A stretch of 64,000 nucleotides of DNA from Nectonema munidae (lineage: Eukaryota; Nematomorpha; Nectonematoida; Nectonematidae): NCBI GenBank assembly GCA_030549495.1, contig JAUIRK010000463.1:185001-249000 (forward strand). The letters run 5' to 3'. Position 1 is the stretch's first letter. Each line of letters begins with the position of its first letter. Both the position numbers and the translations under genes were made by a program. Below, in pieces: positions 1 through 11,335 of this stretch. Below the pieces are notes generated by a model. It made no database searches and had not been told where the DNA came from. It saw only the letters and a program-made list of their open reading frames with translations.

Positions 1-103
1 GCGACACCGGTGTACCATGAAATGAAAATTGTATGCTTTATATATATAAAATTCCATTAAAAAAAGCCTACGATTAATCATAAAAATCATAGTCCTCAAA
101 GGG
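1..103 (+). mobile_element. Possible right end of a piggyBac-type element, cut by window edge
   Basis: The sequence ends in CAAAGGG followed by TTAA at 104-107. Read inward from that end, the strand begins CCCTTTGAGGACTATGATT. A terminus starting CCC next to a TTAA is the hallmark of piggyBac-family termini and MITEs. The other end would lie left of the window, so inverted repeats cannot be compared. The GACACCGGTGTACC motif at 3-16 is a small palindrome-like stretch inside it. This is tentative because a single TTAA with GGG is common by chance. Confidence 0.35.
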
Positions 104-107
104 TTAA

Positions 108-780
108 ACGCGCTCCTGTTCACAAGATCGCTTTTGATGTTTCCTTTAGGCGGTTTCTTAGTACAGGCTTTCCAAACTTTGTAAAAATTACTGAAACAAT
201 GGATATTTCAAGAATTTTTTTTTAATTGAAAAAAAAATTTTCTTACATTGTTTATCATTATAATTCAGAAATTGAGGAATTAAAAAGTAGTGATTGTTTT
301 TTTAAAGACGTTTTAGCAATTTTTTAAAAAGTACAGATCAATTTGTTATATAATTTTTCAGATCAAATCGTCCTAAATTCATAGCATTTATTCGTTTATA
401 AAAAGTGTAGTATGCAATTATCATCTGTAGCCTTAAGAAATTTTATCCAGACGCCTTGCATAGTACTAATTCTATATAAAAGCATGTGTGCAAAATTCTA
501 TACTTATAAATCATTTTAAGGATTTTTTGCATGAAAACAAGAACACATAGAGGGATACAATTTTTCATATTCTCCACTCGAAATTATTATTCGTTACGAT
601 AGACAAGCAAATCCAAGAAGACTGGAAGCTTTCGCAACATTACCATTTGCAAGTAAAATTCGACGAATTTGAACCAAGGAGTTACTGTAGAGAATGTGAA
701 AATAAAGAATAATGTTTACATTCAAAATCTTGTTAAAAAGGAAAAAAAATGCTAAAGATTCATTTTAGTAAATTTTTTCT
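108..780. other. AT-rich stretch without recognised features
   Basis: This is non-coding AT-rich sequence. A short open stretch on the plus strand near 604-711 reads through to a stop and includes a C-R-E-C-E-N-K-E ending, but it has no start, splice or homology that I recognise. Confidence 0.4.
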
Positions 781-1075
781 AAATTGTAATTTTTTCCAAT
801 ATAATTTTTACCTCTAACTTGTCTTTTTTTAGTTCGAAATGATCTTTTTCAATTCTAATTAGTCTTTTTTAAGTTGTAAATTGTCTCTTTTTCAAATCTA
901 AATAGTCTTCTTTCAATTCTAATTTGTTCTTTTTAAGTCCAAAATTGATTTTTTTTCAATTTTATTTTGTATTTTAGAAAGAGCGTTTGGAATTAAAAAA
1001 AGCACTTTACCATTTTTAAAAAGACAAATTAGAATTGAAAAAAGACAAATTAAGAGTAAAAATGGTATATATAAA
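781..1075. repeat. Degenerate ~20-bp minisatellite in two opposed arms
   Basis: On the plus strand, 800-970 repeats CTTTTTT-AATTCTAATT-GTC type units about 19-20 bp long. 1010-1065 repeats the complementary form (AAAAGACAAATTAGAATTG), so the two blocks face each other around about 990. The motif GACAAATT-AAAA resembles the unit of the much cleaner array at 42826-43440 and the inverted pair at 3640-3845. Units are badly diverged and the edges are approximate. Confidence 0.5.
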
Positions 1076-1183
1076 ATCAATTGATAAAAGAAAAACTGGA
1101 AAGTTACAAAAGGTTTAAATTGTCAAAATAGGGGTGACGCAGAAGGAGAAAATAAATTTCAAGAAAAAATCTTAAAGATGGAC

Positions 1184-1396
1184 CTTTAATTCAATTTCAT
1201 TGTTTCTTTGCTTCAATTTTTTAACATCTTCATTTCGTATTTCAAGAGCAAATTTTAAACTGTCAATTTCGGCTTGCAAATGACTTTCTCGACTGTTCGG
1301 CGGTTTTTTCTGAGAAAAGGCGACCACCATGTCTTTGATTTCATCGATCTTTTGATCAAACAATTTACAATTTTGATTGATTTTGCTTATTTCATT
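1184..1396 (-). CDS. Candidate host exon: coiled-coil segment (MTUS/ATIP-like)
   Basis: On the minus strand a pyrimidine-rich tract ending TTTTTTTTCTTAG is followed at 1396 by an open frame of about 71 codons. It reads into NEISKINQNCKLFDQKIDE and then LQAEIDSLKFALEIRNEDV. It may end at a possible AAAG/GTCCAT donor at 1184, or run on to a stop at 1172. The peptide is highly charged with heptad-like hydrophobic spacing, as expected for a coiled coil. The stretch SLK-LEIRNE resembles the C-terminal coiled coil of microtubule-associated tumour suppressor (MTUS/ATIP) proteins, which have a similar SLK-LEIKNE segment; this is from memory and untested. The donor is weak. Alternatives are a pseudo-exon or an unrelated coiled-coil gene. 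Codon content looks protein-like compared with neighbouring sequence, which is dense in stops. Confidence 0.45.
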
Positions 1397-1875
1397 CTAA
1401 GAAAAAAAATAATGTGATTAATACTCGCTTTTTCATTGGCATTGACTAATTCTTGAAAGAAATATTATTTTTATAATATAAGATTTAGAAAACAATGCAG
1501 GAAACCTGTTTTGCATTGTGGTCACAAGCTTCACAGCTTCTAAAAATTAGCGCGTTTTCAGTACATTTTTCAAAAAAAAAGTAAAACAGCTTTTATTGAA
1601 CTCTGACATCGTATATCCCCTTTTTGTTTGCTTTATCCAAGTGTTATTTAGATGAATGAGACTAATTCAGATTAGATCAACGTTTCCTCGCATTCTTGCG
1701 ATATGGACCCTTAAAAAATCATTCATACAACCCCCAAAACAAAACTAAAGATTTTTGATTTCAATACTGAAGAAGGAGATATATTTTTAGTATAGGAATG
1801 TACAAAGCAATAACTTTAAGTTTTAAGCAAAGACGAATACGGTAGATCGTTTATTTAGAAGTTATTTTATTTATC
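1397..1875. other. AT-rich stretch, probably intronic if the exon at 1184-1396 is real
   Basis: There is no open frame, tandem repeat or transposon end that I can support. It begins with the candidate splice-acceptor tract of the minus-strand exon. Confidence 0.4.
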
Positions 1876-2030
1876 TGGGGGTGTGAGTAAGGTTGGTTAG
1901 GTACTGGCTTTCGTTAATTCAAGGTCTTGGGTCGATCCCGCATCAGCCTACTTTCTCATAATTCGATACAAGCGGCGCAATTGTGCCTTCTCGATGAAAA
2001 CACCCCAAGGTACCTTTAGCTTTTATTGAA
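1876..2030 (+). repeat. tRNA-derived SINE, copy 1
   Basis: This is a tRNA-like head with an A-box-like TTGGTTAGGTACTGG and a B-box-like GGGTCGATCCC (consensus GGTTCGANTCC). It is followed by a body containing TCGATACAAGCGGCGCAATT, GTGCCTTCTCGATGAAAACA and AAGGTACCTTT. The same order and sequence recur in reverse at 2866-3014, and a more diverged copy lies at 5568-5697. Dispersed copies with internal RNA polymerase III promoter boxes are the definition of a tRNA-SINE. The 3' boundary is uncertain and no target duplication was identified. Confidence 0.65.
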
Positions 2031-2865
2031 ATAACCATAAAAAGGCTATTATGGCTGAATACACTATAAAATTCAATCAACCAAGTCATTACATTATTCA
2101 CTTGGGAATAACAGTACTATGATGTGAAAAGTATAAATACGTCAACAAGAAGTTATATCTTCAAAAAAACTCTGACTTTCAATTTGTATCTGGACCACCT
2201 GAATTTTTCTACCAAACATCAAGGATCAACAGGGATTAAGTTGGAACATCTTGATCTAGTTTGATAATGCTAATTTCATATTAATATTTCTATTTTCATT
2301 ATAGTTTATGCGGAATTTAAAATATCGGCCTTTTCTTTGAGAAGATGGAAATAATTAAAAAAAATCTTCATTTTATTTTTCTCCATCGTAAATTTTTCTA
2401 TAGTGTTTTCATGCTATTAAAAAATTTAAAATGTGTGTTGAAGAATTAGCAGGGATATTTGAAGGAAAAATCTCAATCTATGGACTTTTCACATAGCGAA
2501 TTTTCACTTATCTTTCACGTATGGAACGTGACTATTGTGATAAAAGAGGGATTGTCGCATATCTAAAACCCTAATCCTAATTATAGCAAGCGAATAAATG
2601 TTGTTTTGTACAACAAAAAAATAAAAAAAGGTTCGTATATAAAAAAATCTTAAAAAATATCTCCTCGATTATAGGCATATATGATAGTTTAGATTCGCTA
2701 AATAAATCAGACACATAAGTAAGCAAAGTAAACTCAAAAATACGCAGGGTCTGCCCTACAAAAAATCTCTATCTTTGTAAATATCTTCGAAAAACGAACT
2801 CTTAATATTTTTTGTCGGATTAGTTCTTTTATAAAAAAAATTTACTAAGTTTTTCTGACTATGTC
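2031..2865. other. AT-rich spacer between two opposed SINE copies
   Basis: There is no gene or repeat that I can support. The interval is bounded by SINE copies in head-out inverted orientation, so the flanks could pair as a long hairpin in a transcript. Confidence 0.4.
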
Positions 2866-3014
2866 ATAAAGGTTAAAGGTACCATGAGGTGTTTTCATCG
2901 AGAAGGCACAATTGCGCCGCTTGTATCGAACTATGAGGAAAGCAGGCTTCATGCGGGATCGAACCCAAGACATTGAGTTATCGAATCCAGCATCTAACCA
3001 ACCCTACTCACGCC
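2866..3014 (-). repeat. tRNA-derived SINE, copy 2 (inverted)
   Basis: Read on the minus strand it starts GGCGTGAGTAGGGTTGGTTA, has a cleaner B box (GGTTCGATCCC) and continues through the same body words as copy 1: GATACAAGCGGCGCAATTGT and CTTCTCGATGAAAACACCTC. It is less decayed than copy 3. Orientation is opposite to copy 1, about 840 bp away. Confidence 0.7.
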
Positions 3015-3044
3015 AATTTCATAAAGCGGCGTACTTATCTTTAA

Positions 3045-3174
3045 CCCATTTAAGACCAAGCAAAGCAGACGATATCTAAAAAAACGCAGACGATTTATAT
3101 TCAAAGTCATTGAAAAAAGCAGACGAAGATGAAATTACTTATGTTCCCAAATGGGAACATTGGTCGCAAATGGG
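3045..3174. mobile_element. piggyBac-type MITE (130 bp)
   Basis: It is flanked by TTAA at 3041-3044 and 3175-3178. The termini are inverted: CCCATTTAAGACCAA at the left and, read inward from the right, CCCATTTGCGACCAA. TTAA target duplication plus CCC termini is diagnostic of piggyBac-type elements. The interior carries repeated GCAGACGA motifs and has no coding capacity. The internal words GCAGACGATATC and CAGACGATT also occur, in reverse orientation, in the MITEs at 33501 and 56529, suggesting a related family. Confidence 0.75.
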
Positions 3175-3639
3175 TTAATGCCGCCTGGTTGGTTAGATGC
3201 TAATTTTGGCACCCCTCAAGTATTAAAATAACAATTCAAAATTTTCCAAGGTATGGAAAATTGGAATAAAAAGTGAAGCAAAGCATTATTATATTATTAT
3301 TATTTAAGTCTAAAATAAATCGATCAAATTTTTATTGTTGATAGGTGTAAAACTTCATTGATTTTTATAAAAAAAACAATACGATTATAAACACATATCA
3401 CAAATTCAGCATTGAACTATCATCAAAGGTACAAAACCATACTGTCTCACACAAGTCGCATCCTTGTACACAATATGGGTAAGGTCTTTTATTGAATAAA
3501 ATAGTTGAAATGGTATCAAAAGGTATTCTAAGCTTAAAAAAAGAATAAAAACTTTATGATAGAGACTTAATCTAATAAAAATTTGAAAATTGCTTAATTT
3601 AAGACAATGTAGTCGCTTACAAAATAAACATTAGAATTT

Positions 3640-3845
3640 AAAAAGGACAATTTACAACTTAAAATGGTTTATATTCTTACAAATTATAATCTAGTTAATA
3701 ATAAGATTTTCCTTAGAAAAAAAATTGATTTTTTTTTACAATTTGAGAAAATTTGCTATAATAATTTGGAAGCGATGGATAAAATCTATTCGTTATAAGT
3801 GAAAAATACTATATAAACCATTTTAAGTTCTAAATTGTCTTTTTT
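3640..3845. repeat. Foldback repeat: 35-bp inverted arms
   Basis: Arm 3640-3674 (containing GGACAATTTACAACTTAAAA) is the reverse complement of 3811-3845 with about two mismatches and a 136-bp spacer. The arms share the GACAATTTA word with the 20-bp minisatellites at 781-1075 and 42826-43440. This may be a small foldback element or the remains of an inverted minisatellite. Confidence 0.55.
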
Positions 3846-5567
3846 TTAGTTTTAAATTCCCTTTTAGTTTTTTTTAATTGGATTAAAATTTTATGTTTTT
3901 TATTGTAAAAAAATATATCAGTATTTAAATTTTGATAATTATATTTTTTAATTCCGATATGATTTTATAGTTTCAGATGCTAACAATTTTAAACATTCCA
4001 TTTCACACCTTATCAGACAATTATTATATATATTAAAAATTTTTTTTATTCAACATGAAAACAATTCATTAAAATGTATAAATATAATTTGTTTATTCAA
4101 TTAAAGTTACTCCCATCTGCCCTTCTCGTATATTACACAATAGATGTGTAAAATAACTTGTACAATCTTTGCTACTTATTGTGATATCTGAGAGCAAATT
4201 TAAAAATGCAATTTAGACATTATAAAAATAGTGATTTTTACAAACACTCTGTTCTCAACTCCTTTTAGGGCATGGACGACTTGTCGTATTTTAAAAATTC
4301 CACGGAACATATAAACAGGTTTGCAGAGTAGGATTTGGTCAAGTGGGAGATTATAGGCTTAGGAGTACAAGTCTGTATCTAATAAAATTAAGGAGTCCAG
4401 GTCGGATTTTTAGACTTTGAATCGGGTTTTTATTAGCTGGTTTAGGATTTTTATGAATAATTTGTCTCCGACTCAGCAACTTGGTGCTGCCATGGATATA
4501 ATGCTCTTACGTGTTCCATTTCGAACAAGTTTTCGCTGTTTTATTTGAATCGTCGAAATCCCAGCTTTAATTGGTCTTAAAGGTTATTAAACAGAAATAT
4601 AAACTTACCCAACATTTTGTTTTGAAATATTATTACACTTCTTAAAATTTATTATATCTCTTAAGCTTTTTGATATTTTGTTTTTGAACTTGATAAAGCA
4701 CAAAAAAGAATGACTATTTACTAAATGTTGATTCCTCTATTTACATTTCATGTTCAAAACACAAATAGTTATGTGAAAGAAATTTTTTTTGAAACATTTG
4801 AATAGGAAGTAATCATTACCTTACTTCGAATATTTGAACAGCGTAATGCTAAACTCATTTCCCTTGATTTAAAGACAAGCCCGCATCTTTTATATTCTTT
4901 TATATTTTTTTTACCGTCGTGCTTATTTCCTATGAAATTAATTAAATCGCGTAACCTTTACGGAAGACCGCGGAAATTAAAGAAATCGATCATTAGTATG
5001 AACCATCTAATATATCATCATGGGCCACTGCTGGTCCGAGAAATGCTGCTGGCGTCATTCTGGCCTTTTATTTCCACATATATAAGTGATTATCTCTATA
5101 TGTTTTTCTGTTCATAATATTACACTTAGTAGTAAATTTATTATCCTTTTTTATATTTTAAATAAACAAATGTGCTCTTCTTCTTCTCTTTCGTTGTTAA
5201 TACTTTCTCTAAGCCATAAAACGTGTATTTATTAAAACATTTTAATTAATTAATTATGGCGGAAAATACCGTTTCATTCGAAATTTTTGTTTCGTAGTAT
5301 TCCTTAATGATTTTCATGTCACCGAGTAAAGACTGTTCTTTTTCTAAAAAAAAATAAGTAGTTTAAAAAGTAGATAAGATTTTGAAATACTTTTTAAGAT
5401 ATTTAAGCAAATATATTATACATATCAGTTAAAGAGTGAATATACCTCGGTTTTAACAAACTTTTATGAGAAACAAAAATATTTTGTTATAACGGGAATC
5501 CGTGATATCAGAAATTACAATAAAACGATTATAGACTTAAAAGAAAATGAACTACTTAACAAAGACA
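3846..5567. other. AT-rich stretch without recognised features
   Basis: I see no tandem repeats, transposon termini or convincing exons. A 61-codon open frame at 4932-5117 has no recognisable motif and no supporting context. Confidence 0.4.
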
Positions 5568-5697
5568 TAGCGTAATTGCACGACGGCTTTTATTGTATCT
5601 GGATATGAGCAAAGAAAGTTTAGCATAGATTCGAACCCAATGCTTTGTGGTATCGAAGCCAGCCAACTAGATAGATAACCTTACTCACGCCTCCAAA
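5568..5697 (-). repeat. tRNA-derived SINE, copy 3 (diverged)
   Basis: The minus strand reads GGCGTGAGTAAGGTTATCTA and then a B-box-like GGGTTCGAATCT. It then continues into a body that only partly matches copies 1 and 2 (GATACAATAAAAGCCGTCGT). It looks older than the other two copies. Confidence 0.5.
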
Positions 5698-6549
5698 TAT
5701 TAAATCAATTGTGATGACTTATTGTGAGCAAAGTAATAAATTTGTAAACTAATTACTCATTACACTTTAAGATAGCTTCATATGAATCAGTGTTTCGATT
5801 GCAAAATCTTTTGGAAAGACAATGCAAAGAATATGAGCAGAGTTGGGTGGGTGGAGGGGACAAATATAATATGAATAATTTAGTGACCCCTTTCAATTTA
5901 TAAAGACGTGCTGATAAAAAAGATTCTTAGAAAAAGTTTTACACGCAAACTGTGTACTTTTGTAAATTGCAAAAAATTAACGATACGCATTATAGAATAA
6001 AAGAATGATAAAAATAATTACAATCAAATAAGTTAAATTAGAATGCTTTTCCTTTTATTTATCCCTATTTTTTATCTCTACAGTAATGGCATTCAAGTTC
6101 ATCATCATGCTCCAATTTTTTTTTCAAAAATATATGAAATCAACACATGTGAATGGCAAACAATTAGAAAAACGACTAAAATGAAAAGTCTAAATTAAAA
6201 AAACGATAGAAAAACGTCCTACCCTCTACGCGTGTCATAAAGAACAACGCTATTATGAAGAATTTATTCGGACTAATAAAATTATATTTCATTTTTACTC
6301 TCAAACACTACACTTAACAACGTTTCTTATGGGCTAAAAAATTAATAATTTAAATTAAAAAAACTACTGCAAAAAACTATTTTTGAGTTCTTTCAAAGTT
6401 GAAAGTATGTTTTTTCAGTATAACTTAGGAAGAGCTTGTGATTTTGATCAAAGAATTTCATCTTTAGAGAACATTTAATACAGGAGCTTTGAGTTGATTA
6501 AATTTTTTATAGTGTATAGTCATAAAATATAAATATAATTTAGTCTACA
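5698..6549. other. AT-rich stretch without recognised features
   Basis: No gene, tandem repeat or transposon end is visible here. Confidence 0.4.
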
Positions 6550-6557
6550 TGTTTAAG

Positions 6558-6834
6558 CAGGGCCGGCCCTAGTGTTCGTGAGGCCCTATGCAAAATAGAT
6601 TACACGGGGGTCAGTGTGGCTAGGAAAAAAGATTAAAACTGAGAAATAAGATTTTGAAAAAAGAAAAGGGATTAGTTTTATTACTTTTTCATTAACACAA
6701 AATGACGATCAATATAACTTTACTTTGCGAACCTTGCATTTAGCGAAATCATACAATATATCATCAAAATGAAAAATGAGAAGCGCGGGGCCCACTGCGG
6801 CCGCATAGGTTGCAGTGGACTAAGGCCGACCCTG
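6558..6834. mobile_element. hAT-type MITE with exact target duplication
   Basis: The left terminus is CAGGGCCGGCCCTAG, and the right read inward is CAGGGTCGGCCTTAG. It is flanked by an exact 8-bp duplication, TGTTTAAG, at 6550-6557 and 6835-6842. CAG-starting inverted repeats plus an 8-bp duplication identify the hAT superfamily. It is 277 bp with no coding capacity, so it is non-autonomous. Subterminal GC-rich motifs contrast with the AT-rich interior. The perfect duplication suggests a moderately recent insertion. Confidence 0.85.
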
Positions 6835-6842
6835 TGTTTAAG

Positions 6843-7879
6843 TATAAAATTTAAAAGACAAAATTGAAGTTAATTAAACTAAAAATAAAATATCAATTAA
6901 GTTGTTCAATTATAGAAATTTGAACACATTCACATTGAATTTTTTTAATATTTTTTACATTTCAAAGTATAGTGATAAAATGTATCAAGAGAATAAGCAA
7001 GATTATTTATTAGCCAATTTTTGTATACATATGATAAATAAAAAATAATCAATAAATATTTTCAAAACTTTCAAATATAGCTAACTGGTTTTCGTATATT
7101 TCCGTCGTAATGAATGCACTGCGATAAAATTTAAAAAAGTCAATTGAATATGAATCAGAAGTAAAAAAAATGATCTTTTTTTAATTCAAATGATATTTTC
7201 TAAATAAATTATGCATTATATTCATCTTTATTTGCAATTTAAGATAACAAAAAATTTATAAACTTGTTTAAAGCCAGAATATGATTAGAGGATTGAAAAA
7301 AAGGGGGGACATGTATATTTTGTATCTTTTAAAGAAAGAAGTGGGCACAGAATTTGGAGAGTGACTGCTCTATTGCCATCATTGCGTATAAACTCAATAA
7401 ACGCGATTTCTTTTTGTAAATCTTCAACGAATATACATTTTATTCTTTTACCCTGAAATAAATTTATATCTATAAATCAATATGATTCAAGTAAGATTCG
7501 GCCTTATGAATTTCATCGATACGGCAGAGACTTTATCCAATTTTCTGTGTAATGTGTATTCGAATTTCATGTTTATGCAATGTTTTTTTTTGATGTAATT
7601 TTATATTAGTTCAAATAAATTCTTCTTCTTCTATAAAATGATTAAATTTGAAAAAAAATATTGATAAGTTTTAAAAAAACATAAAATTATTAAAAGTATT
7701 GGGGGGGGGGGGGGGGGGGGGGGTTAATAAAATGATACTACACGTTGCTTGAATTATACAATATCAAATAGAACTGAAATCCCTATTTTAAATGAGATTC
7801 AAAACTCAATAGAAAAGTTAAAGCTTTTGACTACAAATCCTGTATAGACGATTATATTAAAATATTAATAATACTACTT
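6843..7879. other. AT-rich stretch with a 23-bp poly-G run
   Basis: There is no gene. A mononucleotide run of 23 G lies at 7701-7723, an unusual feature in such AT-rich DNA and a likely site of replication and sequencing slippage. Confidence 0.5.
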
Positions 7880-7887
7880 AGAAAACA

Positions 7888-9521
7888 CAGCCTCGTCGCC
7901 AGGACACTTGTATAAAAATTTTGGGGCACCAATTAAGTTAATAAGGGAGTGAAAAAATACGTAACGTCCGCTTCAACAGCTATGCTCACTCACAGACGGA
8001 CAGTTGACAGGTGGACGAAACCGAAGATATCAGAATAAACCCCAAAGCATGTTACTAGTAATTTCAATCTAATGAGTAAAATTGTAAAAACAAACCCAGA
8101 ATCTGAAAGTAGCAAACAGTTATTTATTTACAAGCTCAAAATATATAAAAAAAAGGAACAAGTTGCAGCATAGAACATCACTTCTTTCTAATACAGCTGA
8201 ATTTTTCGATTATTTTTTGCAAAGTCTTTCAATACTTCATCAAAATCTAGAATCTTTGTGTATTCGCGCAAAAACGACAGTAGGACAAGGTTGCTTTTCC
8301 GCTGATGCGTCATGGATCGTCTATAGGATGTCAGCACTCTCGTTAGTGTGGAAAAGGATGCTTCACACACAGCGGAACTGGCAGCAAAGGTAAGTGCAGC
8401 TGAGTACAGTAGGTAAACCAACGAGAATCCCGTTCGGAAGGGATACAATAACGAACAGATATCTCCCATGTCTTTGTGCATGGTGACATCAAACTCTTTG
8501 AGGATCAGATTTTTGGCCACCAAGCATTTCGCTGCAAACAAAGATGACTGTGGATCTAATTTAATGAGCTCTGCAACTTTTTGAACTTTTTCAACATCAA
8601 GAAAGCCTTCGTTTTCGGGCCAGAGGTTGGAAAAGGACGTTGAGAGAGCACAGTTTCGTTCCCGAAAACCGTGTACTTAGTTCCCCCATGCAACTGTCAA
8701 GCATTTCAACCAAAATGCGCTTCTGCATTGCTGCCTCATTCGAATCATGATCTTCAGACGTGTGTCCAACAACAGAAAGCACGACTGCATCTTTAAGTTT
8801 AACGGGGAGTTTGCGCTGCCGTTTCGGGTGGGTTGCGACTACAAGATCAAACTTTTTGAGTTCCTCTTTTATTGACTCGCATGTTTCATCTGCATCTTCA
8901 CGCATTTTCTTGATGGTTTCTAATGTACTGTTGATCAAGCGAATGCCTGCTGTTAAGTCACAATCGCGGCACTGCAAAAGCTTGTCGACAGGCTGCAGAA
9001 TGGTGAGCAGTTTGTATACACAGTGTGCAATAAACATGAATTGCTCACTGCGCAGCTGTTTCAGCAGACGGGCAGCTTCGATACACACGGCAGCATCCAG
9101 AGTATCCATACCACTGTGTTTGTCGCCCCTCAGAGGAAGTTCATTAATGCACAAAAACTGGATAACTTGAGCAATTTGCAAAAAGATACGTATAAAAAAA
9201 AAAGTGATAAATAAAAAGAAATATGCTGTACAAATTACTTAATGAAATAATTGAGTTAGATGCTTTTTACATTTCTTTTATTGATGGAATGGAAAATTAA
9301 AAAAAAGCCATTGAAAACTTGAGGAAATTTAAAAAAAAAAGCAATAGAATGTCTGATCAAATGTATTGTTATGGTTGTTCCAACTTTTTTAATTGCTTTG
9401 TTGTAATAGTAGTTTTGAGTTCCGTTTTTTCGTGCCCCATTTCGGGAGGGGGCACAAGTCAGAATTGTGGGGGGGGGGGGGGGGGGGCACGGCCCCGCGT
9501 GCCCCCATGACGACGGGCCTG
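7888..9521 (-). mobile_element. Internally deleted hAT element, copy 1
   Basis: This is a complete element of 1,634 bp with an exact 8-bp target duplication, AGAAAACA, at 7880-7887 and 9522-9529. On the minus strand it begins CAGGCCCGTCGTCATGGGGG, and its other end read inward is CAGCCTCGTCGCCAGG, an imperfect inverted repeat. Sequence is nearly the same as the longer copy at 50962-54140, but two internal segments are absent. One is between the 5' leader and the codons for IAQVIQFLCINELP. The other is between MDTLD and AAVCIEA, which removes the catalytic-core region. It keeps an open C-terminal part, including the hAT dimerisation domain. It is a non-autonomous derivative that needs transposase from elsewhere. 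Confidence 0.9.
8188..9181 (-). pseudogene. hAT transposase remnant in copy 1
   Basis: Two minus-strand segments remain. 9181-8597 encodes IAQVIQFLCINELPLRGDKH and then the central helical part (LLTILQPVDKLLQCRDCDL, KKFDLVVATHPKRQRKLPVK). 8541-8188 encodes the C-terminal hAT dimerisation domain (SSAVCEASFSTLTRVLTSYR then MTHQRKSNLVLLSFLREY) and runs on to EVLKDFAKNNRKIQLY. The segments are in different frames; the frameshift before the LDVDK region is shared with the copy at 51607-53801. Neither segment has a convincing ATG start. The zinc-finger N-terminus and catalytic aspartates are missing, so no active enzyme can be made. Confidence 0.85.
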
Positions 9522-9529
9522 AGAAAACA

Positions 9530-11335
9530 TCTGAACTATTTTTAAAAATAAATCCTGCTAAAAGATTTTAAAGAATCTAAATTAATGAATAATACTTTAC
9601 CTTAAAGAATAATAGACTTTGATTTGAAGCCTTTCAGGCCTAAAAGGACACCAATCAGAGATAAAATATCAATCGTCTGTTTTAAGTTATATAAAAACTC
9701 ATTGAGATAGGTAAGCAGATGATTTTCAATAGATCTATACAACAGAGATATCTGTTTGTATAGTTTCATCGCATTTTAAAAAGATTGCCTCTATTTTTAT
9801 ATTTTTAGTTTTTTTCATAGTATACTTTTATATAATAGCATAAATTAGTGCATGAACTTTATTTAAAAATATAAAAATTTTATTTACTATATATTTTTAT
9901 ATAATTGCCTTAGTTAATTAGTTTGTTAGATTTTTAAGTTATATGTTTTGTTTGTTTGTTTGATGTGCCATCCATACAAAAGCCAGCTAAGTGGGTTAAC
10001 ATGAAAGTGCAAGCTACCTACGGGTTAGTTTGTATCAGTGAAACAAATAAATTTTGAGAAGTATAAATTAGTTACTTAAATTGTTTGGTAAGTTAGCTAA
10101 TATAATTAGTTATTATTAATTTTGTTAGTTAGTTATAAGTAACTTTAGTCGGTTAATTAATTAATTAGTGAGTTGTTTGTTATTTAGTTGATTAATTTTT
10201 AAAAACAATAAAAAAATTTTATTCAATTTTAAAATTAAATTATTACTAAATAAAAATCTAAAGAACTACCAAACTAGTAACGACCTAAGTGAAAATTTGT
10301 CTAATTAACTAAAGAAAACATTAATAATTTTTTTAGAATTTATTAAAGTTAAAAAATAAAAAAATTGATAAAAAATTTTAGGATAGAAATGCCAAAATAT
10401 TTAATTTAATTTATATTTACTTCAAAATGATTGTGACATTGTAGCAAGATGGATGAATTTTAGGATAACAAATTGAGAGAAGAGTAATTGCGATCGAAAC
10501 AGAGAAATGAAGTAGCGCTTACTGTTATTTAGGAGTGGACTTTGAAAACCGTTAAAGAGGTTCACACGGTTTTGTAAAGGCAGGCGCAATTAACGCCGTT
10601 CGTATTGATTACAAGCATACTTCATACATGAATACAACAGTTGTCTGTGGTTTTTATTTATTTATGTTGTGTAAGAAATGAGCAACACAAATTATGCCAC
10701 TCATTCTCATACTGTTGATGTTATTATATATTCATGGGGAGAACGGAATTAACAATGGATTACGCACAGTTTTATGATAAAACCCAGAAATGCGGGAGCA
10801 AAGAATACGCATTGTCTACTTTTGAATACACCCTAATTAATAAATTGAAGAGTAAAATAAAGAAGAGATATTAGAATGAGATTAGATTTTCACTTTTCTC
10901 TACTTGTAAATGAAAGCGGATGAATGAGAAGTCTGCATGTAGTTGTAAGTGATGCATGCGTTCTTAGAAAAAAAATTTCGTGTGTAGAGGGGGTATTTAA
11001 TATGTAAAAATAATTCAGATCACATTTCTTTAAAGAAGATCAAAAGAGATTTTCTTTATAATTCTTGGAATAATGTTGTTTAAGAAATTAACTTAGATTA
11101 AAAAATTTAGTCTAGGAGATCAGGACATGTAGCTGTCTCTTGTCATAGCATGAATGAAGTTTAGTGGGATTTTAATAGTAAAATGAACCTTTTCTCTTTC
11201 TTACATATCTATATATATTATTTAAGATTGAGAGAAGAATGTTCCATGAGGAAAACACTTTTAGATAAGAGATGTATGCTTTTAAAAGAAGTTTAATATA
11301 CTGATATATGTCCTCGAATTCTTTTATTCCGAGTG
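9530..11335. other. AT-rich stretch with degenerate GTTAGTT tract
   Basis: No gene is visible. 10070-10200 is a degenerate run of TTAGTT/GTTAGTTAG-like words on the plus strand. Similar tracts recur at 11680-11720, 17820-17850, 18170-18260 (opposite strand) and 62450-62570 (opposite strand). Confidence 0.45.

Noticed and set aside
604-711. Short exon ending Y-C-R-E-C-E-N-K-E
   Set aside because: No start, acceptor or family could be recognised, and AT-rich chance frames of this size are common.
8163-8393. 76-codon frame opposite the hAT dimerisation domain (twin at 53644-53874)
   Set aside because: Antisense shadow of a transposase; no independent support.
8760-9170. 136-codon plus-strand open frame (and its twin at 52858-53277 on the minus strand)
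   Set aside because: Both are antisense shadows of the hAT transposase and occur in both copies only because the sense sequence is the same.
10560-10625. Fourth SINE copy
   Set aside because: Only GCGCAATT and a few short words match the SINE body; no A or B box and no alignment beyond them.
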